DNA from: Acholoe squamosa
Lineage: Eukaryota; Annelida; Polychaeta; Phyllodocida; Polynoidae
DNA length: 64,000 nucleotides
Direction of reading: 5' to 3'
Assembly: GCA_949317995.1 (NCBI GenBank)
Contig: OX439049.1
Coordinates: 186,001-250,000, forward strand
Shown: one piece after another, positions 46,110 to 58,381 of the stretch
How the letters are laid out: each line of letters begins with the position of its first letter
Numbering within the stretch: the first letter of the stretch is position 1
Position numbers and translations under genes: made by a program
The notes under the pieces: model-generated
What the model saw: only the letters and a program-made list of their open reading frames with translations
Told to the model about the DNA's origin: nothing
The model's database searches: none

Positions 46110-49100
46110 ATGGTGTTAAGGCGCAAAACAACTGGAGTGAAATCAGTAGCATCTTCGTCAGCTTATAGCTGTGCTCTTCTATCTTTTTTTTGTTGGACGA
46201 ATCCTTCGGGAGGAGTCCAACGCTACTTCTGCCAATTTTATATTGGAAGATCATCCGCCGTAATGGCACAAGGGACGATTGACGCTGCGCGTCAAACAGC
46301 CAACATTGAGTTGGGTGAAGACGAGGCCCCAACGGTCGCGTCTCGGGAGGAGGAAACCATAAATTCCTCTAATCCTGACCTCGGACGAGAGTCAGAAGTG
46401 CAAGAAGCCACAAACTGCCTCGCTGCCACGTCGACTGAGGTCACTGACAGGGAGCGGATGCCTCCTCCACCGAACCTGGGTCCAGTACCCCCAGCGTCGG
46501 GTTCGGAAATCCCTCCAACCCATCAGGATCAAATGCGGATGTCTTGGACATACCGTTGTACCCTACGGGGTACAAGACTACTACCCCACCCCTCGTCCAC
46601 GTAGACGAAGCCGAGGGGATAGTGTACACCAGATGGGGGATGTACATTCCCATGCATCCATCTATGTTTGGATGCGGCCCATTGGCGGAAGTGCCCGGTC
46701 AACCCGAGACTATCCCAGATGACTTCAAAGCACTGGTGATAGACTTGTGCTCCGACAAGCTGGCCGAGATTATGCCAGTATTATGGCTCCGCAACTATAA
46801 ACGTTTGGGGAGGGCCATGATGTTTGACGAGAGCTTGGCGCAAGCTGTTCTGCTGTCCGAAGGGATCACCCGGAGGGCAAATCAGCTAAGGGAGTCAAGG
46901 TCTGATATGGACACTGACTCTACCATCACTCACTCGTCAGTGGAATCTGGACGGACCAAGAAATTGGTCCATAAGCCTACACCGAAGGGGCCACTAACTG
47001 AGTCTGAACTCGAGGATGAGGACCTTCAGATCGCGATCGAAAGGTCAAAGTCCGAGAAAGAACCAGGCACCAACATACCGGAGGCGGCTGGTGGCATCTC
47101 GGATGAGGATATATCTCGTCAGCAAGCTGCTGTGGAAGCCAAGTGCCATGAGCTTGAGGCACAGCAGAAGGAGCTAGCCACTGCCCGCCGGGCCCACCGC
47201 AAGCAGCAGGCTCAGCACCAGTCGAGTGCTGCTTCGGACACTGACACACCAGTCAGCAGTAGGAGGAGCACCCGGGGCAAGGACAAGGAATCCAGTAAGA
47301 CGGATTTCAACCCCGAGCCCCCGTCACAGCCCACAAAAAGGAAGAAGAAGGGAACAAAAGGGCAGTACCCGAGCCCTCCACTACTAAGAAGGGGGACAAG
47401 GGTAAGCCAAAGGCCTCAGTCCCTTCATCCACCACAGTCACAGTAACCACTTCGGTCACTGCAGCACCCACTGTCACCACCAGCGGGTCGGCTGCAATCA
47501 CCTTAGTTGTGGCTTCGACTGGTACCACTACCACCAGCCGAACCCAGCCTAGAGGAGTGGGCATCTACTCGAGCAGTGATTCGGGAAGCGAAAACAACCC
47601 GGAACTGCCCGCGTCAGCCAAATCTGATTTGGAGTCCATGACGACGTGGGAAAAAATGACCAAGGACGTCCCAAAGGACGAAAATCAGAAATGGATGTGG
47701 AAGAATGCAGCTGAGGGATTTAAAGAACGCATCCCCCGCTGCTTCTCGGATTGTGCTTATGACACAATCCACTACATCTGCCCGGGCGCCATTAACAAAG
47801 ACGATGACAGTGACGATGAGGAGTGGATGAAGTCTGGTACTCACGACACCCCTGTTGGTAAATTTTACCTAATTTAGATTGACAAGCTCAAGTCCAAGTT
47901 GGGTATGACTTACAATTACGATTCCAGGACCAAGGTTCAATGGGCTATTACTCAATGGGGACCAAGCGGCAGCCACCATAAGTGCCCATTCGAGTCGTGC
48001 CAGCTCTCAATCACTGGGGAGAAGATCTTTGATACAAAGCCTCGTTTCGCCAGGCATATTGTGGAGCACCACATGCACCATAAGCCCTTGATGAGGTGTG
48101 TCCCTGGTGACCGCCCCAGCAAGCTGTGTGACGGCACCTTCGTGACCAACCGGCGCCGGGACCTGGCTCTGCATTTGCAGAAAGCCCATGGTACCGGCCT
48201 GGAAAAGACACGCAAGCGTGCAGTAAAGTGCTTCAACGAGCCCCTGGCGAAGTGGGCTACGTTGACCCCCAGTGAAGTACGAGAGCAGGCGTTTGAACCC
48301 GAGTTCTGCACCTGGAAGAGTGGAAATGTTACCACTTACTTTGCGGTCAACCCCACCAGTTCTAAGTTCGGAATGCCCACTGAGGTACATCTGAGAGTAA
48401 AGAAGTGGCGGGGTGAAACGAGAGAAAGGAAAGCAGGCTCGTTTGAGGGGAACCGCTGGGGCGCAGGCTCCGGCCACTGCCACCCCCAAGTGAACCCGAG
48501 CAGACCGATCCGTAAGCCCGGCTGGCAATAAGGATCAGTCCAGACCAGCCAACCCAGCTGATCGCCGCCAGTCGGGACAACAGGTCTCGGCATTGGACAT
48601 GCCTCGCAACCAGACCCATCGGGTGGTTAGCCAGGTCATACCACCACTGCCTGGCTACACGGCACAGCACCCCCAGGGTGTAGACACCAGGAGTCAGGAA
48701 GACTGGAGCACCTTCTGGAACACAGTGCTTGGTGGGCCAAAGAAGAGTCGTCCCAACAGCAGCGCCAAGCGTATGAGGAGTACATGGCGAGGTTCCCTGC
48801 CATGGGACCTGCAGGACCCGAATCACAGGTCCTGACCCCCTCGGGTCAACTGAAAGCCCGGAGTAGAGGCCGTGGTGTGTGCGAGTCCACCCGACCAGCC
48901 CCTGGCAGCAGCCGAGGACGGGGAGGTACCACGGTGGAGGGCTCTGTAGTCCCTAGCGCAGGTGCTCCGCCTGTTATTGTGCCATCTCCAGCACCAGTAC
49001 CAGCTGCTACCTTATCTGGGGACTCTTGGGTCCCCACAATGGGTTTAGTGGCCAGTACATTGGCAGGTCTTCAGGATCCGGATACGTTCGTCGACCATCG

Positions 49101-49591
49101 AGATGAACGTACTTGCCAGATCCAGAACGACCTGATGACGGAATGGCAGTCTCTGCATCGCCAGCGGTCAATCGACTACTGGCGGGACCGAAGCCACCTT
49201 CAATCTGCTAGAGATAAAGCGGGTCGAGGAGGCCTACAAATCCTGTAAAGTGAAACAGAGGGAAGCCAAGAAGCTTAAAGAGTTCCACGCCGCTGAGAAC
49301 TTAAAGTACATTAATAGGTACAAGGAGGCGGACCTGAAGTTCTTCCTCTGTTTCGGCAAGCATCTGGATGACTGGGACGGCACCCCACAGTCTCTAGTCA
49401 TCCTTTCGGATGCTACTGCTGAGGCAGCGGGGGACACCCCGTCTGAAGGTATGGGTGCTCTAAGCCTGCTTAGTGATACGAGCACTGATACCCTTAAGCT
49501 TCCCGCTGTGGAAAATAGCAGCTCGGCTCCGGAACCTAACCCGGAGCCAGCTGAGAAGATGGACACTGGAGATGAGTCTGATGACTTTTAA
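46110..49591 (+). pseudogene. Gypsy-1 accessory ORF with UIM-like motifs and paired zinc fingers
   Basis: A long coding region in env position, now broken into frames 46110-46604, 46544-47446, 47509-48531 (one stop at 47875), 48593-48835, 48784-49248 and 49250-49591. The second frame has two UIM-like motifs: FDESLAQAVLLSEG (46823-46864) and EDEDLQIAIERSKSE (47012-47056). A coiled coil follows (about 47110-47210). The fourth quarter has two C2H2-like fingers at 47983-48189: C-x4-C-x18-H-x3-H and C-x9-C-x14-H-x4-H. Later come RG-rich and Lys/Leu-rich helical parts, and an acidic end EKMDTGDESDDF. There are no transmembrane segments, so it is not an envelope protein. A homologue lies in Gypsy-2 (61912-59494). 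Confidence 0.7.
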
Positions 49592-49644
49592 GTGTCCATC
49601 TGCCGGCCTCCTCTCATCAGTACCCGAGGGTAAAGGCATACGAT

Positions 49645-49872
49645 ATGCCAGAGATTAATTTCTCGCAGGACTACCCGGATCCGACGGACTGGAATGATGA
49701 ACTGCAGCTAAGATGGACGCCACCCGAACCACTCATGGATTACCATATGAAAGGGGGCTCCATCTTCCCATCCTCACCAGGGTACTACACACAGCAACGT
49801 GGCTTGCCACCACTCGTACGTTGCCGAATGGAGCTGCAGAAACCAGTCATTCCAGGTTCGCTGGAAGTTTAG
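49645..49872 (+). CDS. Small 75-residue ORF downstream of the accessory ORF
   Basis: It starts at an ATG at 49645 and encodes an acidic, Pro/Trp-containing peptide (SQDYPDPTDWNDELQLRW). No family is recognised. It may be the tail of the accessory protein after a frame break, or chance. Confidence 0.3.
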   Translation: MPEINFSQDYPDPTDWNDELQLRWTPPEPLMDYHMKGGSIFPSSPGYYTQQRGLPPLVRCRMELQKPVIPGSLEV

Positions 49873-50363
49873 TTTTATTGTAAGGGTGATCCTACTACCC
49901 CGGTAGGACACCTCTTAAAGTCATATTCCTATGTATAGTATAATTTATTTTTTTCATAAACTATATTTTTTTATATAAACTAAACTCAAAATTGTTTTTC
50001 GGGTTACCTTACCTCTCGGGTCCTTAACATTCATATTGTATACAGTATGTTTGTACCACACCATGTTATATCCTTAATAATATATCGTTCATCATGTCTT
50101 AACTATAATAACTCTGTAACATTCTTACTTTTATATTCCACCATAGGTTGATAAGGCACCACCTCCTATTTATGTTATTATTTAGTTACTTCGGGTTATA
50201 TATGACGATGCCTATTATTATGTACATATTATTTATAATGCCCCATAATGTCATACACTTTGTATAACATTTTAATAATAGACTTACCTATGTATACTGT
50301 CATATAACTTTAAACAATAGGTAGTTGTAACACCTACCCTAGGTAAAGTCTAGGGGGGGTTGG
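49873..50363 (+). other. AT-rich 3' region and polypurine tract of Gypsy-1
   Basis: AT-rich non-coding sequence with many TATA-like steps, ending in CTAGGGGGGGTTGG directly before the LTR start. The G-run is the likely polypurine tract for plus-strand priming. Confidence 0.65.
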
Positions 50364-50716
50364 TGTAGGGGCCGGCATCGTTGTGTATATATTAGTGCGC
50401 TTCATCCGAGAGATGTGTTCGTGTGGTGCTCCTTCCTTCTATGCCAACCAGGTGTCGCTTTGCGACACCCGTTTGGTACAAGAGGGGGCAGCACCATGCC
50501 TCGCATCCAGCTCCTACTAAGGAGCCGGATGAACCGCAGAAGAGGACTGGACCTAGTCCAGTCCAGACGTGTTATACCTTCTCAAATAAAGGCCTACCCG
50601 AGCGGTAGGAAGTTCTGGGGCTTTGCCCAACCCGAAATCCTCGTGTTGTGTTGGTATCTCTAGTGTTAAGCGAGCCAAAGAGCCACCCAACATATAAGCC
50701 GAAACGAACCATTACA
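50364..50716 (+). mobile_element. Gypsy-1 3' LTR (353 bp)
   Basis: It begins TGTAGGGGCCGGC after the polypurine tract and ends AACCATTACA. It contains GTGTATATATTA (TATA-like, about 50382) and AATAAA (50585-50590), in the order expected for U3 and R. The start equals that of the TRIM and the solo LTR. No matching 5' LTR is in the window. Confidence 0.8.
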
Positions 50717-52455
50717 ATACACTATCCACTTTAAAAACAATAACCTTCATGGTGCCTCAGGGTTCAGTTTTGGGTCCTGTGCTTTTCTCAATTTATATCA
50801 AAGTAGTACAAAGCCTGATATCATGAAACAAATCATCCAAAAAATTAACAAATGGTGTAATGATAATTCCTTCACTATTAATGAACGTAAAACAAAATGG
50901 ATAGTATTCAATACTGCCCTAAATGATACAACTGAATTTGTTTTAAATAATGTAATACTAGAACGAGTGTTCACATTTCCTTATTTAGGGCTAAATATTG
51001 ACACAGAACTGAAATGAGGTCGATTCGCAATAAAAATTTTCAGATGGGTCGTGTTAGAAAATATTTAGATGTAAATGCTGCATTTAGTGTTTTTAAATCA
51101 ATGATTCTCCCAGTACTTGATTATTGTGACTACATATGGGATAGGGACTATAGGTAAGTACAGGAGAGGGCACTAGGTGGCAGGCTAACAGGTAAGGCCT
51201 CTATATTTTGTGCACAGAGGAGTTCCCACACACCCTCTGATTTTGGTCTAACAGCGACCTTAACTTACTAGATTACAGAGTGTTATCTGGCTTATTTGAA
51301 GGACAATGAACTGGATGCCAAAAACAAACCATCTGTAAAAAGATCAAGCTGAGCTATCTAATCTATTGAATGTGATTTATCAATTGGTATACCTTTCATG
51401 GTGCATACTGAACCCAATATTCACCATCCAATATTATTCGCATAACAGTGTACCTAAGTATGACCTACAACACATATCTTATGGAGAAGTTATTTGATGC
51501 AAGCCCCTACAAGCTAATGAGGATTCAATGTGCATATGTGGATCAACACCAAATAAAGGGACCTCTGTGAGGGGCCTCCCGGGGGTCCCCTTCTATGGTT
51601 TATTTTGGTACAGGCAAACTCAAACATGTGTCTTAATTGGTGCTATTTACAGTGTGACCACCCTCTGCACCTGTACGGACTGCTCTTTTAGGGCATGATC
51701 TATTTACAGACCCTAGTGTGCTAACAACCCTGCCTACTCTTAGCTGGAGTGTCCAGGCCCAGTTGTTACTCAGCCTGAACTGGCCTTGTCAGACTGCCTG
51801 CAGACACCAACTCTCAGATAACAGTTTCAGACACCATTCACACTACAAACTAGTGTTCCCAAAACACCCATATCCAATATTTCCAATTTGATTTTCTCAG
51901 CTTCTAGGTAGCTTGAGACCAAACAGATATTCTGACATCGGAATTATTAGATGGATTCTAAAATTCCTCTCCTGTTCCTACTATAGGGGGGGAAATAAGG
52001 AACTTCAAATGCTACAGAATAGAGCATTAAGGATGGTCTATGGTGTAAAACTGGAAGAAAACCCAATTATGACTACAAAGCAAATCCAAGATTGGATATA
52101 AGAAGAGACCAACATCTGTTGTTTTATAGTTTTATGATTGCTCAATGTGATGAATACATAGACAATAGAAATATCAGAACTCGTTATCACCAAGGTAAAA
52201 GGTTGTTTGTCCCACACACTCTTCTCATCTCATCTTCATTAAACGTTATTACATCTACCTAGGTATAAGTGGATTATAATGGTCCCTGTTGGATGTTATT
52301 ACAAATATGTCCTTGAGACCGCTATATAACACAGTGATATTTGTATTAATTTGGCACTTTTAGGTGGCCTTGCATAAGCACTACAATGCGTAGGAGCTAG
52401 GAAAGCATTTACATTATATTATATATTTGTAATTGTTTATACCCAATAAACTACT
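50717..52455 (+). pseudogene. Truncated copy of the NADAR-LINE family, interrupted
   Basis: It starts in the RT at a TLSTLKTITFMVPQGSVLGP segment and lacks the YADD motif through a short deletion near 50805. It continues KINKWCNDNSFTINERKTKW and VILERVFTFPYLGL, each a close match to the LINE at 877-6863. At 51154 it is split by an 825-bp insert and resumes at 51980 (NKELQMLQNRALRMVYGVKL). It ends in CCCAATAAACTACT near 52455, the same 3' end as the full-length element. Several frame breaks. Inactive. Confidence 0.85.
51155..51979. mobile_element. 825-bp hAT-like non-autonomous DNA transposon
   Basis: It is inserted in the LINE fragment with an 8-bp duplication ACTATAGG on each side (51147-51154 and 51980-51987). 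Its ends are imperfect inverted repeats: TAAGTACAGGAGAGG on the left, TAGGAACAGGAGAGG read inverted on the right. An 8-bp duplication is characteristic of hAT elements. No transposase is encoded. Confidence 0.82.
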
Positions 52456-54775
52456 TTAAAAGGCCAATCAAGTTAAGACTGCTCTTGAGGAGAATAAACA
52501 TGATCCGAAGAAGTTTTGGCTTGTGATAAATGGTATCTAAATCCGGAACTCCAAATATCACCACCTGAGTTATTAGGTGAAGATGGTTTTGTCAAAACTG
52601 AACAAGAATCTGTTGATTATTTGATGATTTTTTTTCAACTATTGGCGCTAAGCTATCTCAGCATATCATGGATAGAGGCTTCCCAGAGAGGATCCTGCTG
52701 GAGGAGCCTGCTGATTCAGTTGAGGAAATGGTGAGGGTAGATGAGGCTCAGTCGAGCTTTTGTTCAGCAAAATAAATGTTAATAAAACATCAGGTATTGA
52801 GGGTATTAGATGTGACATCCTTAAAACAGCTCTCCTGTTTTTACTGGAACCTAGGATTTGGCTGTACCAGCTTACCTTTTCCAGCAGTATCTTTCCTGAT
52901 TCATGGAAAATTGCATGTGTGAATCCCATACCAAAAAAACTGGTAACAGTAAGCTTATAACGAACTGGAGGCCAATCTTATTGCTTCCAGTTCCCTCTAA
53001 AATAGCTGAGCGATTGATGTACATACATCTGGAAGATGTTCTTAAAAAAATGAACTTTCTGTCAAAATCACAAGTTGGATATAGACCAGGTTTGGGTACT
53101 GGGGATGCTATTTTTGGATTGTTAAATGGTATTTATGAGAACAGAGATAGAGGTCACCTCACTGGTGTGTGTTGACTAGATTTGCGGAAGGCGTTTGACT
53201 CTGTCCATCACAAGTATCTAATAGAGTTGCTTGGTCGACTGGGTTTACATGATACCAGTCTAAACTGGCTTATGAGTTATTTGACAGGGCGAATGCAATA
53301 CACTAAGATAGTTACATATATATCTGGGATAAAGCCTGTACGATATGGTGTCCCTCAAGGTTCCGTGCTCGGGCCTCTTTTGTTAATTATGTATATAAAT
53401 GATGTCACCGATATGCTGGGGGATTGCCAGCATTATTTATACAAAACGGCTCTGAATCGTCTAGAGTCTTGAGTCTGATAAATCGAAGGTTGTGTGGTAT
53501 AGTTCGATCAATAAGTTGCGCAAATCAAAAGGTATCACTCTACAACTATGTAACAAGGAGCTTGAGGTGCTAGCCAATTACTGTTACCTAGGTTTGAACC
53601 TTGATATCACTCTTAGTCTTGCCCCAGCCTTAAAGGATTTGAGTGGCAAAGTACATCATAGGCTATTTAGGTTTAGTAAGTTCCGTAGCAGTCTAAGTGA
53701 AAATGTTGCTGTAACTGTTAACAAGGCGACTATTTTATCTGTCTTTGATTATGCTTGCTTTGCCCATGAGGGAGCTAATGATGGGCTCCTAAAAAAATTG
53801 GATAGACTCCAAAAAAAGGGTTTGAAAATATGTTATAGAGGTAAGCAGATGTCTGAAGATGAGATGTACGCAGCTTCTGACATTCCTAAGCTGAATAGAC
53901 GTCGCCAGGAATTACTTCTAAGCTATGTGTATAAACTGTCGAAGCGACTGGAGTGGCTGGACCAAGAAGTGCACAGACCAGGACTACGCTCTGAAGCCAA
54001 AATACATTTTTAAGTTGTTTCGTTCTTTGGTTATAATAATGTGCCCTTGATTAAGGAGTGACTCTTTGGAACAATCTTTCATTGACCATCCAGACGTCTG
54101 AAAACAAACACAAGTTCAAGACAAGTATTAGCGGGGTTGAGGATTTGACCAAAGTTCCTGACGATGATAATAATTAGATTGAATGTCGACCGAATCGCTC
54201 ATTAATATATGCTTATAATAACTGTTGCTAGGGAGCTGTTCGCTTGGGCTACACCTGTAGCAACTGGTATCTTGCAATTCTTAATATTGTTCCTTCAAGA
54301 CCAAATATGCTTGTTTAAGTTTTATCCCAGCTAAGTTGGCCACTAGGGAGCTGTTCACTTAGACTGCACCTATGGTGGCTGATAATATAACAATGAGCTA
54401 TCTTTGGTCCATACTAAGTCTCGTGTCTTGGTCTACTGCTATCTGACACAAGAAATAGTGTGCCATCAATTAATTTCAGTCCATTATGCTCCCTCTTTAT
54501 ACTAATGCCAACTAGTGTGAGTTGGAACTCTGACTAGTAACCACTGATGAGGTCAAATTTCTATTTTTGTATATAGTATATATTGTAATGTTTATTTATT
54601 TTTATTGACTGTATGCTTTCATCTCTCATTTTCATTTGATTTATCATTATATTCATTATCTGTGCAAAACAAATTTGGTTTAACAAATGACCGAGGAATT
54701 CATCTTATTGACATGCTACCACTTTTGTATGATCGTGATTTGACAATAAACACTTTTCAAACCTCAAAAAAAAAG
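52456..54775 (+). pseudogene. LINE-2 reverse transcriptase fragment and 3' end
   Basis: It opens with the pre-RT linker (ALEENKHDPKKFW) and continues through NWRPILLLPVPSKIAERL, SQVGYRPG, a stop at 53173 before LDLRKAFDSVHH, and YGVPQGSVLGPLL. Only HYLY remains of the YADD region, the rest being deleted near 53445. The C-terminal region then reaches about 54178 (GVTLWNNLSL). The 3' untranslated part ends at AATAAA (54747) and an A9 tract (about 54767-54775). It is probably the other half of the element whose endonuclease is at 41410-42106. Confidence 0.8.
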
Positions 54776-54892
54776 AAGCAGAATGTGCAGACAGTGTTAC
54801 TAAGTACAACACCTACAGTGGCAGCCACCATGGCATGCACATCAAAACATAACCAAGGGAAACAAGGACTCAGTACAAGGGGTACAGTTAGA

Positions 54893-55187
54893 TACCGTAA
54901 TCTCCCACGTATAAGGCGCAGCCCGCGTATAAGGCGCACCTAGAGATTTGGTAAAATTCTCAAAAAAAATGAAAAATTCATAACTTTGGTCCTACTGAAT
55001 GAATTTTCAAAATTCAAAGACCTATGTGTAACTTAGGCCCCCTGGACCCCCTGGGCCCCCATATATCCTATCATGGCTAAGGGGGCATGTAACATATCAA
55101 AAGAAAGGTTTTGGAGTCCCCCTTGTGGATGCAATGAGAACTAAAAAACCCGTACAAGACAAGCCTTATACGCGGGTGATTTCGGTA
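54893..55187. mobile_element. 295-bp MITE with TACCG...GTATAAGGC ends
   Basis: Left end TACCGTAATCTCCCACGTAT then AAGGC; right end, read inverted, TACCGAAATCACCCGCGTAT then AAGGC. The two match over about 25 bp. The flanking TA is the likely target duplication, as in Tc1/mariner/pogo elements. Just inside the left end an 18-bp motif GTATAAGGCGCAGCCCGC is repeated once more as GTATAAGGCGCACC. This motif, with CG to TG changes, is the unit of the minisatellite at 17081-20384. Confidence 0.82.
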
Positions 55188-56339
55188 GTTAACAATACAC
55201 ACCTGTATAGACTCAGCACACCGGGGTAGATATTGATAGTTAACAATGCACACCTGTATGGTGTCAGTCTGTCATGTCAATGGTTGTGTAATAACCATCA
55301 GTAAATCATGCCTTTATATCTCTTTATTTACTGACATTCTCCTTGTTTTATTCAGTGTTCTTTGCATACAAAGCATTACGTCGTGTTGATAATTCTCTAT
55401 GAGCTTCTTCTATTGATTATCTTTGTAAGAATGTGACAGAGAATGTGGGTATTGGGGAGTTATGACATATTACATAGGTCAGATCTGGGTACACCGTCTA
55501 CAACAGAGGTACAGGTAATGTCCGAGTAACAACTCTTAGGGCCTCTCGGTCATTAGCAAAATGTCCAAGATTTCCTGCATTATGAAGATTATATGCACAG
55601 TTTAGTTAATAGTTATTTGACATATATGCACATATTTTCCCATCATTTTTCAATATCCTATGCAGAAAATCAACGTTTCTAAAAACACCAATGAAAACCC
55701 AGCAATATATGACTCTATGAGGCCTTTGGCATAAAAAAAAAACGATCTCAACTATTTTGATCATGTTACCGGAACAGAGCTTTTTTTTTAGGCCTAATCA
55801 AATTGATACTCTCTACATTCGCGTCTTTGCAACCTTTACTGTAACAAATAATTAATATCATACCTGTCATGAACAATAATAAATGCACTGAGTTATTCCA
55901 CATAATGTACAATTATCTATGAATTCAGCCTTTACTCCCACACATCTGTGTATAAAGCACTCACAAGGCACGTTACTATCAGCCCATAATATGGTTCTAG
56001 TAAAGCATCTTGGACCCTACAAAGTGTCCATGTGCCCATAGTGGCCTCATGAGACATGCCTATGGGACAAATTACCTCCTCTTACTACCACTGGGGTAAT
56101 TCTTGATTCATGTGTGTGGAATTAAGCAGGGAAAGATCTTGTTTAGACAAAGTAACACATAAAGAGCATACACCATGTTAGTCTACAATAAAGACAGGGT
56201 TCAGCAGATGTTAATGTCTGTCTCTATGTCTGACATAAATACTAAATAAAACTGGGTTGTTGTTGGTCTCTTATCACAGTCTATGACACATACCTAAACA
56301 TATAACAGTGTGGAGGAAGTATGGAAAATGTTGTCATCT
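55188..56339. other. No recognisable gene
   Basis: A short duplication (AGTTAACAAT.CACACCTGTAT at about 55187 and 55239) is the only structure noted. No credible frame. Confidence 0.4.
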
Positions 56340-58381
56340 ACAGCAGTAGGGGCTACCAGTACAGGAATAGGCATCCACTATAGGAGCTACCAGTACAGAA
56401 ATCTACAATAGGATCTGCCAGTACAGAAACAGGCATCCACAATAGGAGCTACCAGTACAGAAATAGGAATCTACAATGGGAGCTACCAGTACAGAAATAG
56501 GAATCTACAATGGGAGCTACCAGTACAGAAAAAGGCATCCACTATAGGAGCTAGCGGTACAGAAATAGGCATCCACAATAGGAGCTACCAGTACAGAAAC
56601 AGGCATCCACAATAGGAGCTACCAGTACAGAAATAGGAATCCACAATAGGAGCTACCAGTACAGAAATAGGAATCTACAATGGGAGCTACCAGTACAGAA
56701 ATAGGCATCCACTATAGGATCTACCAGTACAGAAAAAGGCATCCACTATAGGAGCAAGCGGTACAGAAATAGGCATCCACTATAGGAGAAGGGGCTACCA
56801 GTACAGAAATAGGCATCCACTACAGGAACTACCAGTACAGAAATAGGCATTCACTATAGGAGCTACCAGTACAGAAATAGGCATCCACTATAGGAGCTAC
56901 CAGTACAGAAATAGGCATCCACTATAGGAGCTATCGGTACAGAAATAGGCATCAACTATAGGAGCTAAAAGTACAGAAATAGGCATCCACTATAGGGGCT
57001 ACCAGTACAGAAATAGGCATCCACTATAGGAGGAGGGGCTACCAGTACAGAAATAGGCATCCACTATGGGAGCTACCAGTACAGAAATAGGCAGCCACTA
57101 TAGGAGCTAACAGTACAGAAATAGGCATCCACTATAGGAGCTAACAGTACAGAAATGTGCATCAACTAAAGGAGGAGGAGCTACTAGTACAGAAATAGGC
57201 ATCCACTATAGGCGCTTCCAGTACAGAAATAGGCATCCACTATGAGAGCTACCAGTACAGAAATAGGCATCCACTATAGGGGCTACCTGTACAGAAATAG
57301 GCATCCACTATAGGAGGAGGGGCTACCAGTACAGAAATAGGCATCCACTATGGGAGCTACCAGTACAGAAATAGGCAGCCACTATAGGAGCTAACAGTAC
57401 AGAAATAGGCATCCACTATAGGAGCTAACAGTACAGAAATGTGCATCAACTAAAGGAGGAGGAGCTACCAGTACAGAAATAGGCATCCACTATAGGCGCT
57501 ACCAGTACAGAAATAGGCATCCACTATGAGAGCTACCAGTACAGAAATAGGCATCCACTATAGGAGCTACCTGTACAGAAATAGGCATCCACTATAGGTG
57601 CTACCTGTACAGAAATAGGCATCCACTATAGGGGGTACCAGTACAGAAATAGGCATCCACTATAGGGGTTACCAGTACAGAAATAGGCATCCACTATAGG
57701 GGCTACCTGTACAGAAATAGGCATCCACTATAGGGGCTACCTGTACAGAAATAGGCATCCCCCATAGGAGCTACCAGTACAGAAATAGGCATCCACTATA
57801 GGAGCTACCAGTACAGAAATAGGCATCCACTGTAGGGTAGGGGCTACCAGTACAGAAATAGGCATCCACTATAGGAGGAGGTGCTACCAGTACAGAAATG
57901 GACATCCACTATAGGGGCTACCTGTACAGAAATAGGCATCCACTATAGGGGCTACTTGTACAGAAATAAGCATCCACTATAGGAGCTACCAGTACAGAAA
58001 TAGGCATCCACTATAGGGGAGGGGCTACCGGTAAAGAAATAGGCATCCACTATAGGGGAGGGGCTACCATTACAGAAATAGGCATCCACTATAGGAGCTA
58101 CCTGTACTGAAATAGGCATCCACTATAGGGGCTACCTGTGCAGAATTAGGCATCCACTGTAGGAGCTACTAGTACAGAAATAGGCATCCACTATAGGAGC
58201 TACCAGTACAGAAATAGGCATCCACTATAGGAGCTACCAGTACAGAAATAGGCATCCACTATAGGAGGAGGGGATACCAGTACAGAAATAGGCATCCATT
58301 ATAGGAGATACCAGTACAGAAATAGGCATCCACTATGGGAGGAGGGGCTACCAGTACAGAAATAGGCATCCAGTATAGGAG
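56340..58381. repeat. 34-bp minisatellite (~58 copies)
   Basis: The unit is CTACCAGTACAGAAATAGGC then ATCCACTATAGGAG (34 bp). Variants include a GGAGGGG insertion, CTACCTG for CTACCAG, and AATCTACAATGG. A higher-order segment of about 290 bp is repeated near 57000-57290 and 57290-57580, including the unusual GTGCATCAACTAAAGG unit. The right end is cut by the Gypsy-2 LTR. Confidence 0.95.

Noticed and set aside
46110..49591. Envelope protein in the usual env position
   Set aside because: No signal peptide, no transmembrane segment and no fusion-type features. The content is Ser-rich, coiled-coil and zinc-finger-like.
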